This document shows, one piece after another, positions 8,825 through 18,062 of a stretch of 64,000 nt of DNA. A program made the position numbers and the translations under genes. The DNA is from RYN-230 sp963829725 (lineage in GTDB: Bacteria > Actinomycetota > Actinomycetes > Streptosporangiales > Streptosporangiaceae), in contig CAWHJW010000021.1 in NCBI GenBank assembly GCA_963829725.1, positions 248,001-312,000 on the forward strand. The letters are read 5' to 3'. The notes below the pieces were generated by a model. It worked only from the letters and a program-made list of their open reading frames with translations, had not been told where the DNA came from and made no database searches. Numbering within the stretch: the first letter of the stretch is position 1; each line of letters begins with the position of its first letter.

Positions 8825-8864
8825 CCGCTGGCGCCGCCTGGTTCCGGGCGCGCCCGGACCTGCC

Positions 8865-8909
8865 GTGGTACGGCCGACCGTGGTACGGCCGACCGTGGTA
8901 CGGCCGGAC
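8865..8909 (+). repeat. Three tandem 15-bp repeats
   Basis: The unit gtggtacggccgacc occurs twice exactly and a third time with a change near its end, just after the LysR remnant. No gene covers it. Confidence 0.85.
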
Positions 8910-8951
8910 GGCACCGGGCGGCCAGCCAGGGTTACCCGCGGCCGCCCCTGG

Positions 8952-9116
8952 TCAGCGCCGGGACCTGTGCCGTACGCCGGCGGTGAGCCGCAGTCCGACG
9001 ATCACGACCACCGCGATCAGTGCGATCACGAACAGGACGTGCAGCGCGGAGATGATCGCCCCGATGAGCATCAGCGCCACGAACGCGGCCAGCACGATGA
9101 GCAGGATTCTTCCCAT
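8952..9116 (-). CDS. Small hydrophobic membrane protein, 54 aa
   Basis: MGRILLIVLAAFVALMLIGA begins the first of two membrane segments (residues 3-21 and 24-46), followed by a basic tail GVRHRSRR. Short two-helix hydrophobic proteins of this size are common and uncharacterised in actinomycetes. A GGAGG lies only one base before ATG 9116, which is unusually tight, so the start is uncertain. Confidence 0.55.
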   Translation of the reverse strand: MGRILLIVLAAFVALMLIGAIISALHVLFVIALIAVVVIVGLRLTAGVRHRSRR

Positions 9117-9270
9117 GCCTCCACGATATGCCAGCCGGGCCCATCCCGCGCCGGCCAGACGTCCCGGTTCCAGCGGCACGCCACCCGGATCCGGGGGCCC
9201 TCAATCCCGGCGCAGCCACCGGCCCTCCGCCGCCCGCCGGTGTAGTTGCGGCCCGCCCGTGAAAAATAGA

Positions 9271-9283
9271 TATCACTATGATA
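9271..9283. promoter_or_regulatory. Short palindrome in promoter region of the SPFH gene
   Basis: TATCA-cta-TGATA lies about 40 bases before the SPFH start, in an AT-rich stretch that stands out from the GC-rich surroundings. It could be an operator overlapping the -10 region. The cognate regulator is not identifiable here. Confidence 0.4.
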
Positions 9284-9322
9284 GGTTGAGGGCCATCAGC
9301 TTCACCAGTGGAGGAGGCCGTG

Positions 9323-10264
9323 ATGGCCACGAGTACCGCAACGGCGGCAAGTCCGGACCTGCCCAGCCTGCAGCCTGCCAGCCCGGTCCTGACCGAGCAC
9401 CGGGCCCATTCCGCGCCGGGCATCCCCATCCTGGTGCTGGGCATCGCGATCGCGCTGGCCGGGGTGGTATTGCTGGTGCTGGCCGCCGGGGGCGGCGGCG
9501 GGCTGGCCACGGCCCAGGGCGTTGCCGCCGTGGCGCTCCTGCTCGGCGGCATCCTCGGGCTGCGTGGCCTCACCCAGGTCATCGCGGGTGAGGCCCGCGT
9601 GGTGCAGTTGTTCGGCCGCTACACCGGCACGGTCCGGGAGCCTGGCCTACGCTGGGTCAACCCGTTCACTATCCGGCGCCGGGTATCAACCAGGATCCGC
9701 AACCACGAGACCCCCCTGGCCAAGGTCAATGATGCTGACGGGAACCCGATCGAGATCGCGGCCGTGGTTGTCTGGCAGGTCCGGGACACGGCCGCGGCTC
9801 TCTACTCGGTGGACGACTTCACCCAGTTCGTGGCGACCCAGACGGAGACCGCGGTCCGGCACATCGCCACCAGCTACCCCTACGATTCCGGCGACACCGG
9901 CCAGCTGTCGCTGCGCGTCAATGCCCAGGACATCACCGGGCAGCTTTCCGCCGAGATCGCGGCGCGGGTGGCGGCGGCGGGCGTGACAATTATCGAATCG
10001 CGGCTCACCCGGCTCTCGTACGCCGCGGAGATCGCCCAGGCCATGCTGCGCCGCCAGCAGGCCAGCGCGGTGGTCGCGGCCCGGACGCGGATCGTCGAGG
10101 GCGCGGTCGGCATGGTCGAATTGGCGCTGCGGCGGCTGGAAGAGCAGGACGTCGTCGAACTGGACGAGGAACGGAAGGCGGCCATGGTGTCCAACCTGCT
10201 CGTGGTGCTGTGCAGCGAGCAGGCCACCCAGCAGGTGGTCAACACCGGGTCCCTCTACCAGTGA
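9323..10264 (+). CDS. SPFH/band-7 domain membrane protein (stomatin-prohibitin-flotillin)
   Basis: 313 residues. A Ser/Ala/Pro-rich N-terminus is followed by two hydrophobic segments (residues about 35-58 and 62-80). The SPFH domain follows from about residue 85 (VVQLFGRYTGTVREPGLRWV through FVATQTETAVRHIA and LSAEIAARVAAAGVTI). A helical tail rich in Glu/Ala/Arg (residues 235-290) is typical of the oligomerising part. Such proteins scaffold membrane microdomains. ATG 9323 is chosen because gaggagg lies six bases upstream; an in-frame GTG at 9308 overlaps that site. A ribbon-helix-helix gene follows after 64 bases. Confidence 0.88.
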   Translation: MATSTATAASPDLPSLQPASPVLTEHRAHSAPGIPILVLGIAIALAGVVLLVLAAGGGGGLATAQGVAAVALLLGGILGLRGLTQVIAGEARVVQLFGRYTGTVREPGLRWVNPFTIRRRVSTRIRNHETPLAKVNDADGNPIEIAAVVVWQVRDTAAALYSVDDFTQFVATQTETAVRHIATSYPYDSGDTGQLSLRVNAQDITGQLSAEIAARVAAAGVTIIESRLTRLSYAAEIAQAMLRRQQASAVVAARTRIVEGAVGMVELALRRLEEQDVVELDEERKAAMVSNLLVVLCSEQATQQVVNTGSLYQ

Positions 10265-10328
10265 CGGACGGCTATCTGACGGTGCGGGACAGCCATGACC
10301 GGACCCCTGTGATGCGGCGGGCAGCACG

Positions 10329-10553
10329 GTGAGTGAGCGCAAGAGCGTGCTGCTGCGGCTCGATCCCGCCGTGCACGATGCCCTGGCCAAGTGGGCGGCG
10401 GATGAGTTGCGCAGCACCAACGCCCAGATCGAGTTCCTGCTGCGCCGGGCGCTGGCGGAGGCCGGCCGGATGCCCGGCTCAGCGCGCCAGATGCGCGGCC
10501 GCGGCCGGCCGCCGTCCGGCCGGGATGGCCAGCCGGGCGCGCGCCACGACTAG
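10329..10553 (+). CDS. Ribbon-helix-helix (Arc/CopG-type) small protein
   Basis: 74 residues. The N-terminal RKSVLLRLDPAVHDALAKWA is a beta-strand plus helix, then DELRSTNAQIEFLLRRAL gives the second helix of an Arc-like DNA-binding fold. The tail is basic and disordered (RGRGRPPSGRDGQ). It lies 64 bases after the SPFH gene on the same strand. The GTG at 10329 immediately precedes the first strand. It may regulate the SPFH transcript or bind DNA non-specifically; no toxin gene accompanies it. Confidence 0.75.
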   Translation: MSERKSVLLRLDPAVHDALAKWAADELRSTNAQIEFLLRRALAEAGRMPGSARQMRGRGRPPSGRDGQPGARHD

Positions 10554-10599
10554 CAGCCATCCCCGCCGACGGGGCTGCCGCTGGTAGCCTTCCGTCCCT

Positions 10600-12264
10600 G
10601 TGACTACTCCCGCAACCGCGCCGGATGGAGAGGACAGCCAGCCCCGGGGGCCCGTTCGGCCGGATCTGCTCTTGTCCTTGCGGGGGTGGCAGAAGGCGGC
10701 GTACCGGGAGTACTTCACCCGCCCGCGACGGGATTTCCTGCTGGTGGCGACGCCCGGCGCGGGCAAGACCGCGTGGGCGCTGACGGTCGCCGCCGAGTTG
10801 CTGGCCCGCCGGGAGATCGCCTCGATCACCGTGGTCACCCCGACAGAGCACCTCAAGCACCAGTGGGCACAATCCGCGCACTACCTGGGCATCGCCCTGG
10901 ACTCGTCGTACCGGAACTCCCAGGGCCGCGCGTCCGCCGACTTCACCGGCGTGGCGGTGACCTACGCGCAGGTGGCCGCGCACCCGGTGCTGCACCGGCA
11001 GCGCACCCTGAACCGGCGCACGCTGGTGATCTTCGACGAGATCCACCACGCCGGGGACGCGCTGTCCTGGGGGGAGGCGGTCCGGGAGGCATTCGAGCCG
11101 GCCCGGCGGCGGCTGGGGCTGACCGGTACCCCGTTCCGCAGCGACACTAACCCGATCCCGTTCGTGAGCTACGCCCCGGACGCTGACGGCAGCAAGCGCA
11201 GCGTGTCGGACTACGTCTACGGGTACGGACCGGCCCTGGAGGACGGCGTGGTCCGGCCGGTCATCTTCCTGGCCTATTCCGGCGAGATGCACTGGCGGAC
11301 CCGGGCCGGCGACGAGATCACCGGGACCCTGGGCACCCCGATGCTGCCCGACCAGCTGGCCCAGGCCTGGCGGACTGCGCTGAACCCCGAGGGCGAATGG
11401 GTGCAGCGGGTCCTGGAGGCCGCGGACAAGCGGCTCACTGAGGTCCGCCGCGGCATGCCTGACGCGGCCGGCCTGGTCATCGCCACCGACCACGAGTACG
11501 CCCGGGCCTACGCGGCCCTGCTGCGCAGGCTCACTGGGAAGCGGCCGGTGGTTGTGCTCTCCGACGACCCGGCGGCCAGCAAGAAGATCGCCGCCTTCGC
11601 CGACTCGGACGAGCGGTGGATGGTGGCGGTCCGGATGGTCTCGGAGGGGGTGGACATCCCCCGGCTCGCGGTCGGGGTGTACGCCACCAGCGTTGGCACG
11701 GCGCTGTTCTTCGCGCAGGCGGTGGGCCGGTTCGTGCGGGCCCGGCAGCGCGGCGAGACGGCGTCGGTGTTCCTGCCGTCCATCCCTGTCCTGCTGGGTT
11801 ATGCCGCCGAGCTGGAAGCCGAGCGCGACCACGTGCTGCAGGCCCCGCCGCCCGACGCCGAGGAACGTGAGCTCGCCGAGGCACTGCGCCGTCGGGACGC
11901 CCCGGACCAGCCGGGCGAGACGCTCCCGTTCGAGGCGCTGCACGCGTCGGCGCACTTCGACCGGGTGCTCTACGACGGCGCCGAATTCGGCACCAGCGCC
12001 GCCGAGGACGACTTCCTCGGCCTGCCCGGCCTGCTGGAGCCGGACCAGGTGGCGCTGCTGCTGCGCAAGCGCCAGGCGGAGCAGTTGCGCGAGCCGGCGC
12101 GTCCGGCCGGCAGGCCCAGAGCGTGCCAGCCTGGGCGGCCGGGGCCACCGCGGCGGCCGCGCCGGGGACGGCCGGAGGGACCGCGGGGCAGGCCGCGGAG
12201 GGCGGCGGGACCGCGGCGGCACCGGTTACCCGGGAGAACCTGGCCGCGCTGCGCAAGGAGCTGA
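10600..12264 (+). CDS. DEAD/DEAH-type superfamily II helicase, 3' end frameshifted
   Basis: Motifs in order: Walker A VATPGAGKTAWAL (about residue 50), DEIH box in VIFDEIHHAGD (about 147), motif III LTGTPFRSDT, helicase domain 2 with VVLSDDPAASKKIAAF, and motif VI QAVGRFVRARQRGE. It resembles restriction/Rad25-like ATPases of unknown partner. From about residue 510 the frame turns into low-complexity Arg/Pro/Gly. The frame one base away (12123-12428) encodes LRKELNGLIGAWHYRTGQSH and ends IRARIDMIRRWASARR, which is a plausible original C-terminus. The ancestral gene therefore ran to 12428 with one indel near 12100. The GTG start follows the RHH gene by 46 bases. Confidence 0.85.
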   Translation: MTTPATAPDGEDSQPRGPVRPDLLLSLRGWQKAAYREYFTRPRRDFLLVATPGAGKTAWALTVAAELLARREIASITVVTPTEHLKHQWAQSAHYLGIALDSSYRNSQGRASADFTGVAVTYAQVAAHPVLHRQRTLNRRTLVIFDEIHHAGDALSWGEAVREAFEPARRRLGLTGTPFRSDTNPIPFVSYAPDADGSKRSVSDYVYGYGPALEDGVVRPVIFLAYSGEMHWRTRAGDEITGTLGTPMLPDQLAQAWRTALNPEGEWVQRVLEAADKRLTEVRRGMPDAAGLVIATDHEYARAYAALLRRLTGKRPVVVLSDDPAASKKIAAFADSDERWMVAVRMVSEGVDIPRLAVGVYATSVGTALFFAQAVGRFVRARQRGETASVFLPSIPVLLGYAAELEAERDHVLQAPPPDAEERELAEALRRRDAPDQPGETLPFEALHASAHFDRVLYDGAEFGTSAAEDDFLGLPGLLEPDQVALLLRKRQAEQLREPARPAGRPRACQPGRPGPPRRPRRGRPEGPRGRPRRAAGPRRHRLPGRTWPRCARS

Positions 12265-12411
12265 ACGGCCTCATCGGGGCGTGGCATTACCGCACCGGCC
12301 AGTCGCATGCAGTGGTCCATGCCGACCTGCGCCGTGCCTGCGGCGGGCCGCCGCTGCCGCAGGCCACCGGCGACCAGATCCGGGCCCGCATCGACATGAT
12401 CCGCCGCTGGG

Positions 12412-12513
12412 CTAGCGCCCGCCGCTGAGCCACCCGGCCATTCCGGCGCCGATACCGCTCGCCGCGCCGGTGACCAGCGCCCGCCGCCCCGCAAGCACAG
12501 CCGTCGAACTCAC
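12412..12513 (-). pseudogene. N-terminal stump of short-chain dehydrogenase
   Basis: GTG 12513 has GGGAG about eight bases upstream and encodes a 33-residue peptide containing LAGRRALVTGAASGIGAGMA, the TGxxxGIG nucleotide-binding start of SDR enzymes. It then stops (TAG) at 12412, inside the 3' end of the helicase. The remaining roughly 210 residues are absent. Confidence 0.65.
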
Positions 12514-12598
12514 TGCGCACGCTCCCTGACGCCGTTGACACACCGCCCTACTGGACGGTAGTCCTGCACCATCGCCGCCGCGAACCGGGGGAAACCAC

Positions 12599-13692
12599 AT
12601 GCCGTCTGCTGCTCCGCTGCCCGCGGGCGTCACCGCCACCGAGGTGGCCACGTCCCGGCTGCGCACCCGGGTGCTGTGGTCCGGCCCAGCCGGGGCGCCC
12701 GTCCTGGTATTGGTACACGGCAACGTGTCCTCGGGCCGGTTCTTCGCCGAGACCATGGCCGTGCTGGGCGAGCGGTGCCGGTGCGTCGCGCCGGACCTGC
12801 GCGGCTTCGGCCGTTCAGAGCCGGCCTCGGTGGACGCGCGGCGTGGCGTCCGCGATTTCTCCGACGACCTGCACGCCCTGCTGACCGAGGTCGGCCTGCT
12901 GGCCGGCGGCCGCCGGGTGCACCTGCTGGGCTGGTCGCTGGGCGGGGGCGTGGCGCTGCAGTACGCGATCGACCACCCGGGAACGGTGGCGTCGCTGGTG
13001 GCCGAGAGCCCGATGTCGCCGTTTGGCTTCGGCGGCACCCGGGACCTGGCCGGGACCCCCTGCTGGCCGGACTTCGCGGGCTCCGGCGGCGGTACCGCCA
13101 GCCCTGAGCTGGTGCGCCGGATCACCGCCGGGGACCGCAGCGGCGACGATCCGGCGTCGCCGCGCCAGGTCCTGCTGAACCTGTACGGCAAGCCGCCGTT
13201 CCCGCTTCCCCGGCGTCGAGGACGCCCTGGTGGACGCGATGCTGGAGATGGCGATCGGGGACGGCAACTACCCCGGCGACCAGGTCGCCTCGGCCAACTG
13301 GCCCGGCACCGCACCCGGCGAGTCCGGCGTGAACAACGCCATCTCGCCGAGGTACTGCGACCTGTCCGGCTTCGCGGACGCCGCGGACCGGCCGGACGTG
13401 CTATGGATCCGGGGCGACGAGGACCAGATCGTGTCCGACGCCTCCCTGGTGGACCTGGGGCACCTCGGCGCGCTGGGCGTGGTGCCCGGCTGGCCGGGAC
13501 CGGAGGTGTTCCCGCCGCAGCCGATGGTCGGCCAGATGCGGGCCGTGCTCGACCGGTACCAGGCTGGCGGCGGCCGGTATACCGAGCACGTGCTGCGCCG
13601 GCTGCGGCCATTCCCCCCACCTGGAACGCCCAGCCGAGTTCACCGCTGCCGTCACGGAGTTCCTCACCACGGCCGGGTCGGCTCGCTCATGA
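12599..13692 (+). pseudogene. Alpha/beta-hydrolase, interrupted by two frameshifts
   Basis: Frame 1 from ATG 12599 has the oxyanion segment VLVLVHGNVSSGRFF, then APDLRGFGRSE and the nucleophile elbow LLGWSLGGGVALQ. At about 13205 the frame shifts (ttcccgcttcccc, apparently one G short) into ALVDAMLEMAIGDGNYPGDQ and the catalytic-Asp strand PDVLWIRGDEDQIV. At the C-run near 13610 a second shift leads to HSPHLERPAEFTAAVTEF, carrying the catalytic His, with TGA at 13690-13692. All triad residues survive across the three frames, so two single-base indels would restore a 363-residue hydrolase. Confidence 0.8.
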
Positions 13693-13703
13693 CCAGAGGC
13701 CAA

Positions 13704-13755
13704 TCGTGATCATGAGATAGGTGTCGCTGCTACGACACTCAAGTCATGATCACGA
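13704..13755. repeat. Two-tier perfect inverted repeat (hairpin), AT-richer than surroundings
   Basis: Outer arms tcgtgatcatga / tcatgatcacga (12 of 12) enclose inner arms gtgtcg / cgacac (6 of 6) around a six-base loop ctgcta; the 5-base stretches between are unpaired. It sits between the broken hydrolase and the SDR fragment. No T-tract follows, so a simple terminator is not convincing. It may be a dispersed REP-like element or a recombination scar. Confidence 0.75.
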
Positions 13756-13773
13756 CGGTGGCGGGGGGGTGAG

Positions 13774-14136
13774 CGGCGAACCAGCGCCGACGGCTACGAG
13801 CTCCGTTTCGCCGTGAACTACCTGGCCGGGTTCCTGCTCACGGTAGACCTGCTGCCGCTACTGCGGGCTGCCGCGCCGGCCCGCGTCGTCAACGTCGCCT
13901 CGCTCGGGCAGCACCCGCTCGACTTCGACGACTTGATGATCACTCGCGGGTATACCGGGACACGGGCGTACGGGCAGAGCAAGCTCGCCCAGATCATGTC
14001 CGGGTTCGAGCTGGCCGGCCGGTTCTTCGACCAGACCCGGGAGGCCAGGGCAAATGCCCAGGCCTACCACGCGGCCGCCCGCGCCGAACTCTGGCGCCGC
14101 AGCCTGGACCTCGTCGCCCACCCCGGCATCGGCTAG
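13774..14136 (+). pseudogene. Internal-deleted short-chain dehydrogenase fragment
   Basis: The reading frame resembles the middle of an SDR: RFAVNYLAGFLLTVDLLPLL, then ARVVNVASLGQHPLDFDD and the YxxxK catalytic pair in AYGQSKLAQIMSGFELA. It then jumps to a typical extreme C-terminus (FFDQTREARANAQAYHAAAR, LDLVAHPGIG). The Rossmann N-terminus and roughly 80-100 residues after the active site are missing. Confidence 0.7.
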
Positions 14137-14182
14137 CCCGCTCGTGATGTTGACTACAGTGCCACTGGATGGGCAGGCGTGG

Positions 14183-14631
14183 CTAAGTACGCGGCGCGGC
14201 GGCGCGGCGGCGGCGGCGCTCGGTCAGCCAGGACGCCGCCGCGAAGACCGGGGCGGCCAGGCCGATCAGCAGCGCGCAGCCGGTGAACGCGCTCTTGATG
14301 AAGGCTCCGCCCACCCGCGCCACGCCGTAGTAGTAGCCGATCACCACCAGCATGAGCAGCAAGTAGCCGCCCACGGCGGTCCCCGCCACGTGGGCGGCCA
14401 GCCGGCGCCACTGGGGCGGGGCAGCGTGGCCCGGGCCCGCCGCGGCGGGAGCCGCCCCGGCCGGGGCTGAGCCCGCCGGGACTGGGCCGGCGCCGCCCGG
14501 GCCGGGGATACCGCGCCGGGCGCCCGTCCCCCTGCGCACGGTGCTGCGCAGGCGGCCCCGAGTGCGGACATCACGATCAGGTAGCCGGCCACCATCGGGA
14601 TGAGGTCCTGCCGGAGCAGGTGGGATGACAT
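14183..14631 (-). pseudogene. Small membrane protein (DUF6256-like), frameshifted
   Basis: ATG 14631 starts MSSHLLRQDLIPMVAGYLIV and MSALGAACAA, one membrane segment. The frame then shifts within a Pro/Ala-rich linker (about 14540-14500), and the other frame encodes WRRLAAHVAGTAVGGYLLLM, FIKSAFTGCALLIGLAAPVF and a basic tail ending RRRAAAPRT with TAG at 14183. The N-terminus and neighbourhood resemble the DUF6256/DUF6186 pair seen in streptomycete-like genomes. That assignment is from memory of the families, not a search. Confidence 0.55.
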
Positions 14632-14640
14632 GCCGGCCGC

Positions 14641-14871
14641 TCAGGCCCGGAGCAGGAAGTGCCAGCCGCGGACGAAGATGTGCCAGCCGAACCACAGCCA
14701 GAGGGCGAACAGCGCCCAGCGTCCCACCGGATAGCGCATCAGGGCCCGGAAGACGTCGGACAATGTCGGGATCCCGCTGCTGACGTGGCTCAGCGCCAGC
14801 CCTTCCCAGGCGAACAAGGCGCCGAACAGCACCGCCCAGACGAAATAACCGAGCACTGGATGATGGGCCAT
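14641..14871 (-). CDS. Small membrane protein, DUF6186-like, 76 aa
   Basis: MAHHPVLGYFVWAVLFGALF starts the first membrane segment; a loop with SHVSSGIPTLSDVFRALMRY follows, then a second segment (WALFALWLWFGWHIFVRG). GAGGAGG lies six bases before ATG 14871. It is followed after nine bases by the frameshifted partner membrane protein, so the two form a small operon. Function unknown. Confidence 0.7.
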   Translation of the reverse strand: MAHHPVLGYFVWAVLFGALFAWEGLALSHVSSGIPTLSDVFRALMRYPVGRWALFALWLWFGWHIFVRGWHFLLRA

Positions 14872-15061
14872 CACGACCTCCTCAGCTGCACCGCGGCCAG
14901 CGGGAACACGGCTTAGCCCACGGTCTACCACTGCGGGGTGCCGGCCGCTGCGGTCACCGCGGTCGGTGCCCATGGCTAGGCTGCTGCCGTCCGCGCAGGC
15001 CGGCTGGACGACCGCCCGGGAGGCCGCGCGGAAGACCGTGCCGAAGGGAGCCAAGGCCGCC

Positions 15062-16964
15062 GTGACAGAGCCCGCAGCCCCAGCGCCGGCAGGCCCGGCC
15101 CCCGCCCCGGGCGGCCCGGGCCGCGGCGACGCCCTGGACGTGCTGCACCGCGTGTTCGGGTACGACTCGTTCCGCGGCGCCCAGCGCGGCGTCATCGAGC
15201 ACGTCATCGCGGGCGGTGACGCCCTGGTGCTGATGCCCACCGGGGGCGGCAAGTCGCTGTGCTACCAGATTCCCGCCCTGGTCCGGCGCGGTACCGGCGT
15301 GGTCATCTCGCCGCTGATCGCGCTGATGCAGGACCAGGTGGACGCGCTGCAGGCGCTAGGCGTGCAGGGCCGGCTTCCTCAACTCGACCCAGGAAGGCGC
15401 GGAGCGCCGCGCGGTCGAGGCCGAATTCCTCGCCGGCGAGCTGGACCTGCTGTACCTGGCGCCGGAGCGGCTGCGCACCGAGTCCACGCTGCGGCTGCTG
15501 GACCGCGGCACGGTGTCGCTGTTCGCGATCGACGAGGCGCACTGCGTGTCCCAGTGGGGCCACGACTTCCGGCCCGACTACCTCACCCTGTCCGGCCTGC
15601 ACGAGCGCTGGCCCCAGGTGCCCCGCATCGCGCTGACCGCGACCGCGACCAGCGCCACCCGCGCGGAGATCGTGACCCGGCTCAGCCTGGAGGGGGCCCG
15701 CCACTTCGTGGCGAGCTTCGACCGGCCGAACATCACCTACCGCATCGAGCCCAAGGCGGAGCCCGCCCGCCAGCTACTGTCCCTCATTCATAACGAACAC
15801 CACGGCCACGCGGGCATCGTCTACTGCCTGTCGCGGGCGTCGGTGGACAAGACCGCCGAGTTCCTGGCCCGGAACGAGATCACCGCGCTGCCCTACCATG
15901 CCGGCCTGGACGGGGCGACCCGGGCCCGGCACCAGGCCCGGTTCCTCCGCGAGGACGGGCTGGTGATGGTGGCGACGATCGCGTTCGGGATGGGCATCGA
16001 CAAGCCGGATGTCCGCTTCGTCGCCCACCTGGACCTGCCCCGCTCGGTGGAGGGGTACTACCAGGAGACCGGCCGGGCGGGCCGGGACGGGGAGCCGTCC
16101 ACCGCGTGGCTGGCCTACGGCCTGCAGGACGTGGTGCAGCAGCGGAAGCTGATCGAGACCTCGGCCGGGGACCTGGCGCACCGGCGCCGCCAGGCCGCCC
16201 ACCTGGACGCCATGCTGGCGCTGTGCGAGACGATCGAGTGCCGCCGGGTGCAGTTGCTCGGCTACTTCGGCGAGCGGGCCGCGCCGTGCGGCAACTGCGA
16301 TACCTGCCTGAACCCGCCGGAAGCCTGGGACGGCACGATCGCCGCGCAGAAGTTCCTGTCCGCGGTGTTCCGGCTGCACCGGGAGCGCGGCCAGCGGTTC
16401 AGCGCCGGCCAGGTCGTCAACATCCTGCTGGGCCGCAAGACGCCCAAGGTGATCGAGAACGATCACGCGTCGCTGACCGTCTTCGGCATCGGCACCGAGC
16501 TGACCGAACCGCAGTGGCGCGGGGTGGCACGGCAGTTGCTGGCCCAGGGCCTGCTCACGGTCGAAGGCGACTACGGCACGCTCGCCCTGACCGCGGGCAG
16601 CGGCGAGGTGCTGGGCCGGCGGCGCGTGGTCATGCTGCGCCGCGAGCCTGAGCGGCCAGCCCGCCCGGCCCGGGTGCGCGCCGGGCGAGCGGCGGGTGTT
16701 CCGGGAGCCGGCGGCGCCGGGGCGGCCGATGCGGAGCTGACGCCCGCGGCGGCGGCCGTCTTCGAGCGGCTGCGCGCCTGGCGGGGCGCGACGGCCAAGG
16801 AGCAGGGCGTGCCCGCGTACGTGATCTTCCACGACGCGACCCTGCGCCAGATCGCGGCGGAGCTGCCGGGCTCGCTAGCCACGCTGTCCCGGGTGAACGG
16901 GGTGGGCGAGGCCAAGCTGGCCAGGTACGGCCAGCAGGTGCTGGACGTGCTTGGCGCGGAGTAG
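15062..16964 (+). pseudogene. recQ: ATP-dependent DNA helicase RecQ, one frameshift
   Basis: All RecQ landmarks are present: VFGYDSFRGAQRGVIEHVIA, Walker A VLMPTGGGKSLCYQIP, DEAH box AIDEAHCVSQWGHDFRPDYL, LTATATSATR, motif VI YYQETGRAGRDGE, the RQC zinc cysteines (APCGNCDTCLNP) and a C-terminal HRDC domain (VFERLRAWRGATAKEQGVPA). The frame breaks once near 15370, between ALQALGV and AGFLNSTQEGAERR, apparently one extra G. I place the start at GTG 15062, with AAGGGAG upstream; the frame is open further back to 14966. If the indel is an assembly error this is a normal recQ of about 630 residues. Confidence 0.88.
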
Positions 16965-17006
16965 CAGGTCCCGGCACGCTCGGCGCGAGTAGCAGGTCCC
17001 GGCACG
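16959..17006 (+). repeat. Direct repeat of 20 bp with 28-bp period across the recQ stop
   Basis: gagtagcaggtcccggcacg occurs at 16959-16978 and 16987-17006, and a degenerate third copy (gggtagcagctccc) follows near 17016. The first copy includes the recQ TAG codon. Confidence 0.8.
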
Positions 17007-17125
17007 TGCTGGGCGGGGTAGCAGCTCCCTGAGGGCCGCCCGCGTGCCGGGCGGGATGGCCGGGGAAGCTACGTGCAGGGTGGGCGGCAGCGGTCCCACC
17101 CGGTGGCACTCGTTCAGGAGGGGTC

Positions 17126-17985
17126 ATGCAGATCGGCGTTGTCTTCCCGCAGACCGAGATCGGCGCGGACGCGGACGCGGTGCGCCGCTACGGCCAGCGG
17201 GTGACGGACCTGGGCTATCAGCACCTGCTCGCCTACGACCACGTGGTGGGCGCCGACCCGGCCGTGCACCAGGGCTGGCGCGGGCCATACGACGTGCGCA
17301 CCACGTTCCATGAGCCGCTGGTGATGTTCGGCTTCCTGGCCGCCATTACCCCGCTGGAACTGGTCACCGGGATCATCATCGCTCCGCAACGGCAGACCGC
17401 GCTGCTGGCCAAGCAGGCGGCCGAGGTCAACCTGCTCACCGGGGGCCATTTCCGGCTGGGCGTCGGCCTGGGCTGGAACCAGGTGGAGTACGAGGCGCTG
17501 GGCCAGGACTTCAGTACCCGCGGCCGCCGGCTGGAGGAGCAGGTCGAGCTGATGCGCCGGCTGTGGACCGAGCCGTCGGTCAGTCACGCCGGAGCCTTCG
17601 ACCGGGTGACCGGGCCGGCCTCGCCCCGCTGCCCGTGCAGCGGCCCATCCCGGTATGGTTCGGCGCGCAGTCCGAGCGGGCCTACCGGCGGGCGGGGCGG
17701 CTGGCGGACGGCTGGTTCCCCCAGGTCGCCCCGGGCCCGGACCTGGACGCGGCCCGCAGCGTGGTGGCCGCGGCCGCCATCGAGGCCGGCCGGGACCCGG
17801 CCGGGCTCGGCATGGAAGGCCGGGTCAGCTGGCGCGGCGATGCCGGGGGGCTGGCCAGGCAGGCCAGCCGGTGGCGGGACGCGGGCGCGACTCACCTGTC
17901 GGTGAACACCATGGGCGCGGAGCTGGCCACGCTGGATGACCACCTGGACGCGCTGGAGCAGGCGGCCGGGGTCCTGCTGCGGTGA
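17126..17985 (+). pseudogene. LLM-class (F420-dependent type) oxidoreductase, one frameshift
   Basis: ATG 17126 has AGGAGGGG directly upstream. Residues show the luciferase-like TIM barrel start (MQIGVVFPQTEIGADADAVR), YDHVVGADPA, then TGIIIAPQRQTALLAKQAAE and LTGGHFRLGVGLGWNQVEYE. Near 17612 the frame shifts by one, continuing LAPLPVQRPIPVWFGAQSER, GRLADGWFPQVAPG and a normal C-terminus to 17985. One indel restores a full-length enzyme of about 285 residues. Substrate unknown. Confidence 0.82.
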
Positions 17986-18062
17986 CATGGCCGTCGGCCG
18001 CCCAGCCGCGATCCCGATAGTGTCGGGTGACCAGGACATGCGGCGTGTGGGATGGGATGGGG

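Noticed and set aside
10255..12222. 655-residue minus-strand open frame antisense to the helicase
   Set aside because: It is a shadow of the high-GC3 helicase gene, Arg/Pro/Gly-rich and without a domain or ribosome site.
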